The notes under the pieces: generated by a model
What the model saw: only the letters and a program-made list of their open reading frames with translations
The model's database searches: none
Told to the model about the DNA's origin: nothing
Made by a program: the position numbers and the translations under genes
In this document: positions 1-6,138 of the stretch, in pieces
Layout: every line of letters begins with the position of its first letter
How positions within the stretch are numbered: the stretch's first letter is position 1
Assembly: GCA_964485235.1 (NCBI GenBank)
Contig: CAZAIO010000133.1
Coordinates: 1 to 6,984 of the forward strand
Direction of reading: 5' to 3'
DNA from: CAZAIO01 sp964485235
Lineage (GTDB): Bacteria > Chloroflexota > Dehalococcoidia > GIF9 > UBA5629
Length of the DNA stretch: 6,984 nt

Positions 1-313
1 TATATTAATACAGGATGTTAATTAATGAGGAGAGAATAGCCTGCTATAAAGACAGGCCGCTCTTCTCATTGTTGTTTGTCCCTGTTTTCACGCATAGACG
101 TGTAGCAGTCCGTCTACCGGTAATTTATATTGTGAAAAAACCAGTCATCCCGAGTGCAAAAACGGTGAGGACCATCAATGCACCTGTCCGCCGTACCACT
201 ATAATCGGCGTTTGAGCATATACAGGCCCATCATTCATCCGGAAGGACATTAAACATGACCGGCATAATGTACTATTACCTGCCTTTTCCGTAAGAAAAC
301 GAATTCAACGGAC
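1..313. other. Gene-poor left flank
   Basis: No convincing gene lies here and no reading frame enters from the left edge, because all six frames meet stops within the first bases. The stretch contains a TTAATTAA palindrome near position 19. It also has a weak hairpin at 39-57 with arms GCCTG and CAGGC and a 9-base loop; no clear T-run follows on either strand, so I do not call it a terminator. A very short minus-strand open frame (125-238) is listed separately as doubtful. A 66-codon plus-strand frame from 15 to 215 has no good ribosome site and no recognisable motif, so I treat it as chance. Confidence 0.5.
125..238 (-). CDS. Doubtful 37-aa single-helix small protein
   Basis: This is a short minus-strand frame of 37 codons with an ATG at 236-238 and a TAA at 125-127. 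The N-terminal part is polar and includes a pair of arginines. It is followed by a hydrophobic stretch (GALMVLTVFALGMTG) that could form one membrane helix, ending five residues later. There is no clear Shine-Dalgarno sequence and no recognisable promoter upstream, and a second in-frame ATG lies four codons earlier. I recognise no family. The only support is the coherent hydrophobic segment in an otherwise empty region, so a chance open frame is as likely. Confidence 0.15.
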   Translation of the reverse strand: MNDGPVYAQTPIIVVRRTGALMVLTVFALGMTGFFTI

Positions 314-342
314 TTGCCATCGCTCTCATTTCACTTTATAAT
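314..342 (+). promoter_or_regulatory. Sigma70-type promoter for the FHA gene
   Basis: The -35 box TTGCCA (314-319; five of six consensus bases) is followed by a 17-base spacer and a perfect TATAAT (337-342). Transcription would begin near 349, giving a leader of about 38 bases before the FHA gene. Box quality, spacing and position all agree. Confidence 0.7.
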
Positions 343-386
343 CTATTAATTTCCAAAAATAATACCGGAGTGGTCTTATCAGCAAT

Positions 387-1760
387 TTGTATAACCTTGA
401 AGTAAGCCTGCTACAGAATACCACCGAATACCCTCTCGATCAGATTGTTATGGGCATCGGGCGTAGTGAAGATAATCAGATTGTTATCGAAGATAGCCAG
501 ATATCGAGGCATCATGCGCGGATCGAACTTAAAAATGAAGAATTATATATTACCGATCTTGGCAGCAGTAACGGTACATCGATAAACGGTGCAGCTATCG
601 AGCCTGAATTGCAGCACAGGCTTAAACCCGGCGATGTAATCAACATGGGAAACGCTTCACTAACCGTTCGGCTCACCAGTCCTGCGACGGAAGCTCCGGC
701 CGCAGCGGCAACCCCATTACAACAATCACCTGCCACACAGCAAAGCCCGGCATCGCAGACTGCACCCGTTAAAAAGAACTCATGGATCAAATGGTTTGTC
801 GTGGGCGTTGCCATCGTCGTGGTAGCGATCGGTGCATTCATGGTTGTTAATGCGATATCCTCCCCGTCCGGACCGGATACAGACCGTACATCCTCATCCA
901 TGCAGACTTACTTTGATGATGAGCATCAGTTCTATTTCACCTATCCAATGGACTGGGAAGAAATGCCGCCCAGCGTATACGAAGACGACGAAGGCATCAT
1001 AGCCGGGTTCTGGACGACAACGGAAGAATACGGCGTAACCACAAACATGCTTATTGCCACGGAAGAACTATCGGAAAGCATGGACATAGACGACTATTTT
1101 GACCTTGCGAAACAGAGTTTCGATGATGAGCCACACACACTATCAAAGAAAAATATCCGGGTAGCAGGTTACCCTGCAATAAGGTGGATCTATAAAATCC
1201 CTACGGTTGATTCAATGACACAGATGCAGGCGACCTTCATCCGGGAAGATACGGCATGGGTGCTTATTTTTACCTGTGCCGATGAGGCATTCGATGAGAA
1301 CGAAGCGACCTTCGATTCCATGATAGACAGTGTCAGTTTCAAGGACGGCGACACTAAAATTCTCTTTTCCACGGCAAAACTCAGTGAAGCTACAATGGCG
1401 ACCGGAGTGGATGCCGATATGCGTCCTGTGAATGCCACCGATGTGTTTAAACCCGATACTCCGGTGATCCATTGCTCGGTAAAACTCTCCAACGCACCGG
1501 ACGATACCGAGGTTAAAGCCGAGTGGATATATGTTCAGGGTGAACGGGAGGACCTCAACGGCAATTTGATAGATAGCACTATCGTTTTCTCTGAAGGCAC
1601 ACGGTATATTGATTTCTCACTGAGCAGTTCCGAAAGCGGCTGGCCTATCGGTGATTACGAGGTCATACTCTATGTCGATGGCAAAGAGGCAATGAATGTG
1701 CCGTTTTCCGTAAAACAAGTGAATACGGTCCTGGCAACTCCACCTGCTCCTCTTTCATAG
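387..1760 (+). CDS. Membrane-anchored FHA-domain protein with PsbP-like outer domain
   Basis: A 457-residue protein with three modules. Residues about 3-95 form a forkhead-associated (FHA) domain: GIGR (23-26), SRHHA (40-44) and DLGSSNGT (57-64) are the usual phosphothreonine-binding signature, so this part should bind a phosphorylated partner in the cytoplasm. A Pro/Ala/Gln-rich linker (98-129) leads to one transmembrane helix (about 134-156). Outside, residues about 175-320 resemble the PsbP-like/DUF1795 fold (FTYPMDWEE near 184-192; AGYPA at 260-264). Residues about 325-445 look like an Ig-like beta domain ending in GDYEVILYVDGK. The start is TTG at 387, the only usual start codon after the upstream in-frame stop at 360-362. 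GGAG at 367-370 is the nearest ribosome site, at an unusually long 16 bases. It has its own promoter (314-342) and converges on the minus-strand block. The FHA call is firm; the outer-domain assignments are less so, and the partner is unknown. Confidence 0.9.
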   Translation: MYNLEVSLLQNTTEYPLDQIVMGIGRSEDNQIVIEDSQISRHHARIELKNEELYITDLGSSNGTSINGAAIEPELQHRLKPGDVINMGNASLTVRLTSPATEAPAAAATPLQQSPATQQSPASQTAPVKKNSWIKWFVVGVAIVVVAIGAFMVVNAISSPSGPDTDRTSSSMQTYFDDEHQFYFTYPMDWEEMPPSVYEDDEGIIAGFWTTTEEYGVTTNMLIATEELSESMDIDDYFDLAKQSFDDEPHTLSKKNIRVAGYPAIRWIYKIPTVDSMTQMQATFIREDTAWVLIFTCADEAFDENEATFDSMIDSVSFKDGDTKILFSTAKLSEATMATGVDADMRPVNATDVFKPDTPVIHCSVKLSNAPDDTEVKAEWIYVQGEREDLNGNLIDSTIVFSEGTRYIDFSLSSSESGWPIGDYEVILYVDGKEAMNVPFSVKQVNTVLATPPAPLS

Positions 1761-1835
1761 CTTTAAATTCAATAAAGAATGAACACCTTTCATCCGGGAT
1801 AGGCCGGTTGTATGTCTTTTAAGTTACAATTCGCG

Positions 1836-2042
1836 TTATGAGACCTTTTTTTCTTGCAGGCTTTTCTGATAAATCTTCCACCCGGGGCACCATGTCGTAT
1901 GCCAGCGCCATATTTTGCTCATAAGAGCATTAGGCTTCTCCTCGGCGCGTTTTCGCATCGGACATTCTCCACAATTCGGTTCCACTTTCCATTCCCCCTC
2001 TCGTTTTATAAAATAGCCGTGATCCCCTCTATTGAATTGCAT
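1836..2042 (-). CDS. Small Cys/Trp-rich conserved-looking protein
   Basis: A protein of 68 residues from the ATG at 2040-2042. If a TTG start at 2091-2093 is used it has 85 residues and overlaps the hydrolase stop codon as TTGA. I prefer the ATG because the extra 17 codons look like spacer sequence; neither start has a good ribosome site. The sequence has a CGECP motif with two cysteines, then a dense block WRWHTTWCPGWKIYQ containing four tryptophans, a histidine and a third cysteine, followed by a Lys-rich tail. Such clustering of rare residues suggests a real protein, perhaps metal binding (Cys/His ligands). I believe I have seen small hypothetical proteins with this WHT-x-WCPGWK block but cannot name the family. 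It lies directly downstream of the alpha/beta hydrolase and is probably cotranscribed with it. No function is assigned. Confidence 0.7.
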   Translation of the reverse strand: MQFNRGDHGYFIKREGEWKVEPNCGECPMRKRAEEKPNALMSKIWRWHTTWCPGWKIYQKSLQEKKVS

Positions 2043-2089
2043 TCCGGCCGATAAACCGTCGCCATTGAAGATATATGATAATAAGAAAT

Positions 2090-2935
2090 TCAACCGGTAC
2101 CGTTCTTTTTATCGATATTGAGGAACTTGCGGACAGCGGCCTCGAACGCTTCAGGATTATCACCATGTACCGTATGACCCGCCCGTTGGATATCGACTTC
2201 GGAGCCAAAAGCCAGCGTGTCCGCTAAGCGGCGGGCGGCATCTCCGTTAAGCAAGTCGCTCTCCGCACCATGCACAACCAGAGCAGGACATACTATCATT
2301 TTAATATAGTCCCAGAGCCATTCGGGCGAATGCATTTCCGTTTCACAGACCTTATGGTCGTATTTAAACACAATCCTGCCTTTTTCATCCTGTTTTAAAT
2401 CGTGACGTAACAGGTGTTGTATATATTTTTCCGAATGATAAGGATGGACTCTCTTTAAATGTCGTTCTACATCCTCAACCGAATTAAAAAAGACCGCCTC
2501 TACTGTCCATTCTCTATTTCGCCGTTCCAGGCCTTCCATGCTCACTTCCGGCCCTATATCCACGATCACCAGTTTATCCACTTTTCCGGGGTTGGTTGCT
2601 GTATATATACTCGAAATTATGCCGCCGAGGGAATGACCGATAAGCACAAAATGCTCCAGCCCGAGGCTATCGATAAAAAATTTAAGGTCGGCCACATAGT
2701 CCGCGAGATGATACTCTTCGCTCCAGCTGCTGTCTCCGTGTCCTCTCAGGTCCGGCGCAAGTATATGAAAATCCTTTTTCATACTGTCTGCGAAAAAGTC
2801 CCAACCATGCGAGGTGACGCACATACCATGCACCAGCACCATCGTAGCAGTATCTGCATTTTCCCAGTCGAGATAATGAAGGCGCATATCGCCGGCTTTC
2901 ATCCACCGGTCAACCGGCATCGTAAGTCTATTCAT
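2090..2935 (-). CDS. Alpha/beta hydrolase (MhpC-like fold)
   Basis: A 281-residue protein of usual length for the alpha/beta hydrolase superfamily, probably cytoplasmic since no signal or membrane segment is visible. The oxyanion-hole region is VLVHGM (33-38), followed by DLRGHGDSS (62-70). The nucleophile elbow is GHSLGG with Ser102, the acid is probably Asp227 in HGAESD, and the histidine is His254 in AGHTVH (His257 is an alternative). A lid region of about residues 130-210 lies between the core strands. Substrate cannot be deduced; esterases, lactonases and C-C hydrolases share this pattern. The start is ATG at 2933-2935, with GGAG 15 bases upstream, a long spacing; no better in-frame start is visible. 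It follows the PrsW-like gene after a 72-base gap and precedes the small Cys/Trp protein, suggesting one transcript. Confidence 0.92.
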   Translation of the reverse strand: MNRLTMPVDRWMKAGDMRLHYLDWENADTATMVLVHGMCVTSHGWDFFADSMKKDFHILAPDLRGHGDSSWSEEYHLADYVADLKFFIDSLGLEHFVLIGHSLGGIISSIYTATNPGKVDKLVIVDIGPEVSMEGLERRNREWTVEAVFFNSVEDVERHLKRVHPYHSEKYIQHLLRHDLKQDEKGRIVFKYDHKVCETEMHSPEWLWDYIKMIVCPALVVHGAESDLLNGDAARRLADTLAFGSEVDIQRAGHTVHGDNPEAFEAAVRKFLNIDKKNGTG

Positions 2936-2968
2936 TGCTAGCTTTGTGCACTCCGCATACGTTCTTCT

Positions 2969-3004
2969 CCGGAAAACACCCTTATGTCGACGGTTTTGGA
3001 CCGG
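2969..3004 (-). repeat. Imperfect inverted repeat between protease and hydrolase genes
   Basis: The arm CCGG-AAAAC (2969-2977) pairs with GTTTT (2993-2997) and CCGG (3001-3004), with a 3-base bulge. It fills most of the short gap after the PrsW-like gene. No T-run follows on the minus strand, so it is more likely an RNA stem between cistrons than a terminator, if it is functional at all. Confidence 0.3.
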
Positions 3005-3007
3005 ATA

Positions 3008-3799
3008 TTATTCCTCTGCCTCTTCTGTTGCCGGTCCATGTTCGTCCCGCTTCGCTATCTTCTCACCAACTATGATCAATACGACCATGATTACTTCCAC
3101 ATATACAGTTAAGATGAGGTCTCCGTATATATGCGGAATCACCTCTCCATGGATAAGAGCAATGATTAAATACAGCCCGATATGCATAAGGGCTGCGAAC
3201 AGATAATATAACCATCCCCATCCTTTTGCCAGACCGTATGCGGTCATAGCGCCGGTGGTGACATGCATTGCCACAATAAACATGCTTTCCCAGAAAATGA
3301 AAAGTTCCGCCGGACCGTTTATCTGGACCGTTTCAAACGTCCATTCCGATGCAAATAAAGCATTAAATGTCCACGTTGCTTCAAGAATACCGAAACCGGC
3401 ACCGGCGACTGCACCGAGTTGAAGAGCAAACAAAGGATTGAACTTCCTTTTTTCAGCGAGCCAGTAAGTGACCGCCGGGACCATCTTACCGCCTTCCTGG
3501 ACGAGTGCAGCCACAATCAAGGCAGGAAGCACGCTCATCAGTACGAAACCATGGTGCTCTCCATGAGCCGCCGCCTGTCCCCCTAAATGTTCCAACCACG
3601 CAAGAAGTGGCCTCTGGAGAAATACGATCGCAATAAAAGTTGTCGCAGCGCCGAAAGGAAAAACAGCCCATAACCAGAACTTCCTTATCAGCGGGGGACG
3701 AAAACATGCAGTCCATACAGCACCGAAAACAAGGGCGATACACAGACCTATCATACTGAATCCGTCAAAATACGAGGTGAATAATTGTACCAATCTCAT
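3008..3799 (-). CDS. PrsW-like intramembrane metalloprotease
   Basis: A 263-residue multi-pass membrane protein with about seven or eight hydrophobic segments and a charged C-terminal tail. The motifs fit the PrsW/CPBP (CAAX-protease-like) intramembrane peptidases: QEGGK (Glu102, Lys105) in a helix, GAGFGILEA (Glu140) in the next, MHVTTGA (His179) and LMHIG (His206). These conserved Glu and His residues would bind the catalytic metal inside the membrane. PrsW itself cuts an anti-sigma factor in Bacillus; no sigma or anti-sigma gene is seen here, so the target is unknown. The first motif has Gln-Glu where many relatives have Glu-Glu. I start it at the ATG at 3797-3799, which has AGAGAGGA 11 bases upstream, rather than at a TTG 23 codons earlier, whose extension (MPWEWQCC...) lacks a ribosome site. 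Two tiny membrane-protein genes lie upstream and a hydrolase downstream. Family assignment is by motif only. Confidence 0.75.
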   Translation of the reverse strand: MRLVQLFTSYFDGFSMIGLCIALVFGAVWTACFRPPLIRKFWLWAVFPFGAATTFIAIVFLQRPLLAWLEHLGGQAAAHGEHHGFVLMSVLPALIVAALVQEGGKMVPAVTYWLAEKRKFNPLFALQLGAVAGAGFGILEATWTFNALFASEWTFETVQINGPAELFIFWESMFIVAMHVTTGAMTAYGLAKGWGWLYYLFAALMHIGLYLIIALIHGEVIPHIYGDLILTVYVEVIMVVLIIVGEKIAKRDEHGPATEEAEE

Positions 3800-3872
3800 G
3801 AACAGTAAAATCCTCTCTTTACTATGTATGTAGAAAGTGTAAACACAACACTGCCATTCCCATGGCAAACAC

Positions 3873-3890
3873 CTGTTTAATTCTAAACAG
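3873..3890. repeat. Perfect inverted repeat CTGTTTA/TAAACAG after the 82-aa gene
   Basis: The arms CTGTTTA (3873-3879) and TAAACAG (3884-3890) flank a 4-base loop, two bases beyond the stop codon of the 82-aa membrane gene. No T-run follows on the minus strand, so a terminator is doubtful. The same arm sequence recurs in the repeat at 4173-4199 on the other side of this gene. Confidence 0.5.
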
Positions 3891-3892
3891 AT

Positions 3893-4141
3893 TTAATGTT
3901 TTTCGATAAACCTGTCGGCAAAATGGGCTATTTGCAGTCCGCAGAAAACCACGATAAATGCCACAAGACCGCCGGCAATAACAGTGACAATAATTCTCAT
4001 AAGAAATGAAGCCTCTCCAAGCAAGTGGAACCAGGGAGGCGCTACAACGCCGAGGAATAACGCCAAGAGGAAAAATAATATGCCGATAACAATCAGTAGT
4101 TTACCCACAATACCTATAATACAGCTAATAATAAGTTTCAT
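3893..4141 (-). CDS. 82-aa two-helix membrane protein
   Basis: A small hydrophobic protein. A first membrane segment spans about residues 4-34 and a second about 47-71, joined by a short loop (APPWFHLLGEAS). The tail is amphipathic and charged (FADRFIEKH). The start is ATG at 4139-4141 with a weak purine-rich site (AAAGAGAC) about 9 bases upstream. No family is recognised and no catalytic motif is visible. It lies 93 bases upstream of the PrsW-like protease on the same strand, so it may be cotranscribed and could act as a partner or regulator of the protease, which is inference only. Inverted repeats sharing one arm sequence bracket the gene. A plus-strand frame over the same bases is polar with no motif and is taken as a shadow. 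Confidence 0.65.
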   Translation of the reverse strand: MKLIISCIIGIVGKLLIVIGILFFLLALFLGVVAPPWFHLLGEASFLMRIIVTVIAGGLVAFIVVFCGLQIAHFADRFIEKH

Positions 4142-4172
4142 CAGTTACAGTCTCTTTTCTCTTCTTACCCGG

Positions 4173-4199
4173 ATAAACAGGGCAGCTGCGCCTGTTTAT
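4173..4199. repeat. Perfect 9-bp inverted repeat upstream of the 82-aa gene
   Basis: The arms ATAAACAGG (4173-4181) and CCTGTTTAT (4191-4199) flank a 9-base loop that itself contains the palindrome GCAGCTGC. It lies about 30 bases upstream of the start codon of the 82-aa membrane gene, in its leader or promoter region, so an operator or a leader stem-loop are both possible. It contains the same TAAACAG/CTGTTTA arms as the repeat at 3873-3890. Confidence 0.55.
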
Positions 4200-4255
4200 A
4201 TTGACGTACAGACAGACCTCGATAAGCACATCATTTATATCCGGTGAACACTAAT

Positions 4256-4279
4256 GGTACCATAAATTTATCCGGTACC
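4256..4279. repeat. GGTACC dyad at the end of the 65-aa gene
   Basis: Two GGTACC hexamers (4256-4261 and 4274-4279) flank the perfect palindrome ATAAATTTAT (4262-4271) plus two bases. The dyad overlaps the stop codon of the 65-aa gene (4268-4270). The minus-strand transcript could fold into a 6-bp stem with a 12-base loop, but no T-run follows. It may stabilise an mRNA end; its function is unproven. Confidence 0.35.
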
Positions 4280-4465
4280 CAACACTATAAAAAATATGCC
4301 CGCACCTATAGATACAGCGGAAAACAACGCTATGCCGCTGAACAGTACCCAGAGCAAACTATCCGTTTTTTTCCCTTTCTTTACTTCACGCTCTATCATC
4401 CTTGCAGCGGACAGTACTATAACAAATCCGATCAATATAAGGAGAAAGCCCATAATGGTCAGCAT
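4268..4465 (-). CDS. 65-aa two-helix membrane protein
   Basis: A small hydrophobic protein with two membrane helices, about residues 2-22 and 37-62. A strongly basic hinge joins them (REVKKGKK near 25-32), which by the positive-inside rule would face the cytoplasm with both ends outside. No family is recognised. The ATG at 4463-4465 has no Shine-Dalgarno sequence. Instead a TATAAT box on the minus strand (complement of 4472-4477) ends six bases before it, so transcription may start at or next to the ATG. Two plus-strand frames over the same bases (4244-4492 and 4296-4607) lack ribosome sites and membrane pattern, and the minus-strand protein has the more natural composition. It is the first gene of the minus-strand block. 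Existence is likely but not certain. Confidence 0.55.
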   Translation of the reverse strand: MLTIMGFLLILIGFVIVLSAARMIEREVKKGKKTDSLLWVLFSGIALFSAVSIGAGIFFIVLGTG

Positions 4466-4471
4466 GCCAAT

Positions 4472-4500
4472 ATTATACTCAAAATACGCTGATGTTGTAA
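4472..4500 (-). promoter_or_regulatory. Candidate promoter of the minus-strand block
   Basis: Read on the minus strand, a perfect TATAAT (4477-4472) lies 17 bases after a poor -35 box TTACAA (4500-4495). The predicted start of transcription falls at or beside the ATG of the 65-aa gene, implying a leaderless message. The -10 box and spacing are good and the -35 box is weak. Confidence 0.4.
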
Positions 4501-4586
4501 CTGTTACAAGTATTTTTTCACATGGTCTTTTTACTCAATCCGGGATACCCAAAGTACCTCATTCTTCGCCGGGCCATCCTTGCACT

Positions 4587-4614
4587 ATATGTTGTTACGT
4601 TAAATGATATGTTG
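4587..4614 (+). repeat. Short direct repeat ATATGTTG in the divergent spacer
   Basis: ATATGTTG occurs at 4587-4594 and again at 4607-4614, with starts 20 bases apart, about two helical turns. It lies between the divergent minus-strand block and the zinc-ribbon gene. Such spacing can suit a dimeric regulator, but an 8-base repeat in AT-rich DNA may be chance. Confidence 0.2.
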
Positions 4615-4655
4615 ATATGCCATATACAGGTATTCTACTTTACTCTTGATTCATG

Positions 4656-4661
4656 TATAAT
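4656..4661 (+). promoter_or_regulatory. Candidate -10 box for the zinc-ribbon gene
   Basis: A perfect TATAAT preceded directly by TG lies 52 bases upstream of the zinc-ribbon start codon. The matching -35 region at 17-base spacing (TTCTAC) is poor, so the promoter may need an activator or lie elsewhere. Confidence 0.4.
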
Positions 4662-4713
4662 CAAATATTAAGAGTTCATGAGCGCCATTTAAATGTTCAG
4701 GAGAAGTTAAAAT

Positions 4714-5940
4714 ATGGCATGGAAACAACTTACCGACCGGTATAAGCAAAACCCTTTAACCATTAGACTATCCTCAGGCAAAATATACAGGAATGCGTAC
4801 TATTTTGTATTACCGGTAGCAGTAATGGTCCTTGCTCTTTTACTTTTCGGTGTTATCTCCGGTACAGCGTATGCGGAAACACTGCATTCCGTAACGTCTC
4901 CTTACATTATTTCCACCGATACTGTTGCATCTCCCGGCAGCTTGATTGTCGAAGTAAGCCCGCCTCAAGATAACGGGTCCGACTCTGATGGTACAAGTTT
5001 TATCGATAAAATTAAAAATTACTTTAAAAACCCTGACTGGCTTTTAATCGGTCTTGTAATAGCGGCGATAGTTGTCGTTGTGCTCACCATAATCGTTCTG
5101 ACGAGAAAGCCTCGCGGCGAAATTGAAAAAGAAGAGGACTTTTCCGAAATCCGGCAACCGCTCAACACCCAGCCACCCGCTGGTAGACAACAGCAAATGG
5201 GCACGCAGCCACCGTCAGGCATACCGCCGCAAATGGGAATGAACGAACAACCGCCCGTAAACAGACCACAACAGATGGGAACTCAGGTGGCTTCAAACAG
5301 GCAAGCGTCCATCCAGGGACAACCGCCTGTGCAGGGACAACCTCCAGCCGGCGTACGACAACCGGCAAGCAGTAAACAGCCCGCAAAAGGACAACAGCTC
5401 TCTATTTGTCCTGCATGCGGCACAGAGAACCCGCCGGAACGTAAATTCTGCGGCAACTGCGGAGGCAGTCTCGCAGCCGGGTCGCAGCCGGAAGCACAGG
5501 CCGCCGTTAAAATGGTACCATGTCCTTCATGCAGTACACCTAATCCACCAGGTAAAAAGTTCTGCGGCAATTGCGGCATGAGCCTGATTGAAAGAGAGCA
5601 AAAACCGACTGCTGAAGCACCTGGCAATACCATCTGCCCTTCATGCGGAACAGAAAATCCGCCGGGGCGAAAATTCTGCGGGACTTGCGGGTCAAATCTC
5701 ACCGGTGGAGCCCAACAAAATACATCGCAGCCGCAAAAAGAGATCTTCTGTACTTCGTGCGGTACCGCTAATCCTCCCGGACGCAGTTTCTGCAGCAATT
5801 GCGGAACAGGACTCATCGCAGGCGCATCTCAACAGCAGTACGAAATATCACAATCGTTTTCTTGCCCGATTTGCGGAGCTACCCTGGCGACAGGCACAAA
5901 CCCGTGTCCCAACTGTAAAACATGGCTCGATTGGGGTTGA
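4714..5940 (+). CDS. Membrane protein with five-fold zinc-ribbon array
   Basis: A 408-residue protein. A first hydrophobic helix (about 30-50) ends in TAYA-ET, which could be a signal-peptide cleavage site after residue 54. A short outer segment is followed by a second helix (about 109-130) and then a stop-transfer RKPR. Residues 148-228 are rich in Gln, Pro and Gly with loose PPQQMGTQ-like repeats, presumably a flexible linker. Five zinc ribbons follow, each CX2C-X10-CX2C, with first cysteines at 232, 270, 308, 346 and 384. The repeat is exactly 38 residues each time; the first four share NPP(G/E)xxFC, while the last has diverged and ends the protein at LDWG. The ribbons should face the cytoplasm. 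Zinc ribbons of this kind usually serve protein or nucleic-acid contacts; a specific role is unknown. AGGAG lies 10 bases before the ATG. The gene diverges from the minus-strand block. Confidence 0.88.
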   Translation: MAWKQLTDRYKQNPLTIRLSSGKIYRNAYYFVLPVAVMVLALLLFGVISGTAYAETLHSVTSPYIISTDTVASPGSLIVEVSPPQDNGSDSDGTSFIDKIKNYFKNPDWLLIGLVIAAIVVVVLTIIVLTRKPRGEIEKEEDFSEIRQPLNTQPPAGRQQQMGTQPPSGIPPQMGMNEQPPVNRPQQMGTQVASNRQASIQGQPPVQGQPPAGVRQPASSKQPAKGQQLSICPACGTENPPERKFCGNCGGSLAAGSQPEAQAAVKMVPCPSCSTPNPPGKKFCGNCGMSLIEREQKPTAEAPGNTICPSCGTENPPGRKFCGTCGSNLTGGAQQNTSQPQKEIFCTSCGTANPPGRSFCSNCGTGLIAGASQQQYEISQSFSCPICGATLATGTNPCPNCKTWLDWG

Positions 5941-6098
5941 AGCAGAACTGCCATAGTATTGATATCAGCCGCCTTACAAAATGCCTGATACCGTTATTAC
6001 GATGACAGTCCGTTTATGTGACCCATGGTAAACCTGTAAATCCGTCATTTTTCTTTTACCTCGAATCATCCAATCCATCTCCATGCCTGATTAAAAGG

Positions 6099-6127
6099 TT
6101 GACAGAAAAAAATCCAGCATATATAAT
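6099..6127 (+). promoter_or_regulatory. Perfect consensus sigma70 promoter
   Basis: TTGACA (6099-6104), 17 bases, then TATAAT (6122-6127): both boxes and the spacing match the consensus exactly. Transcription would begin near 6134 and read towards formate dehydrogenase, giving a leader of about 215 bases. An unrecognised small RNA starting here is an alternative. Confidence 0.75.
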
Positions 6128-6138
6128 CCATCAAATAT

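Noticed and set aside
15..215. Plus-strand 66-codon frame in the left flank
   Set aside because: No good ribosome site, no promoter, irregular basic composition and no recognisable motif.
1761..1835. Bidirectional terminator between the convergent FHA and small-protein genes
   Set aside because: Only CCGG-type short dyads around 1796-1809 are visible; no stable stem followed by a T-run.
2459..2941. Plus-strand 160-codon frame antisense to the hydrolase
   Set aside because: It lies fully opposite a clear alpha/beta hydrolase with an intact catalytic triad; composition is typical of a shadow frame.
3800..3868. N-terminal extension of the PrsW-like protein from a TTG
   Set aside because: No ribosome site and no membrane pattern in the extension, while the ATG at 3799 has AGAGAGGA upstream.
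4296..4607. Plus-strand 103-codon frame over the divergent spacer
   Set aside because: No ribosome site and no motif, and it overlaps the better two-helix protein on the minus strand.
5283..5816. Minus-strand 177-codon frame with periodic Pro/Gly/Gln pattern
   Set aside because: Its repeats mirror the 114-base period of the zinc-ribbon coding strand, so it is a shadow of that array.
6027..6060. Terminator from GGTAAA/TTTACC with nearby T-rich bases
   Set aside because: Only a 6-bp AT-rich stem with a 22-base loop, and the T-rich run lies inside the loop rather than after the stem.
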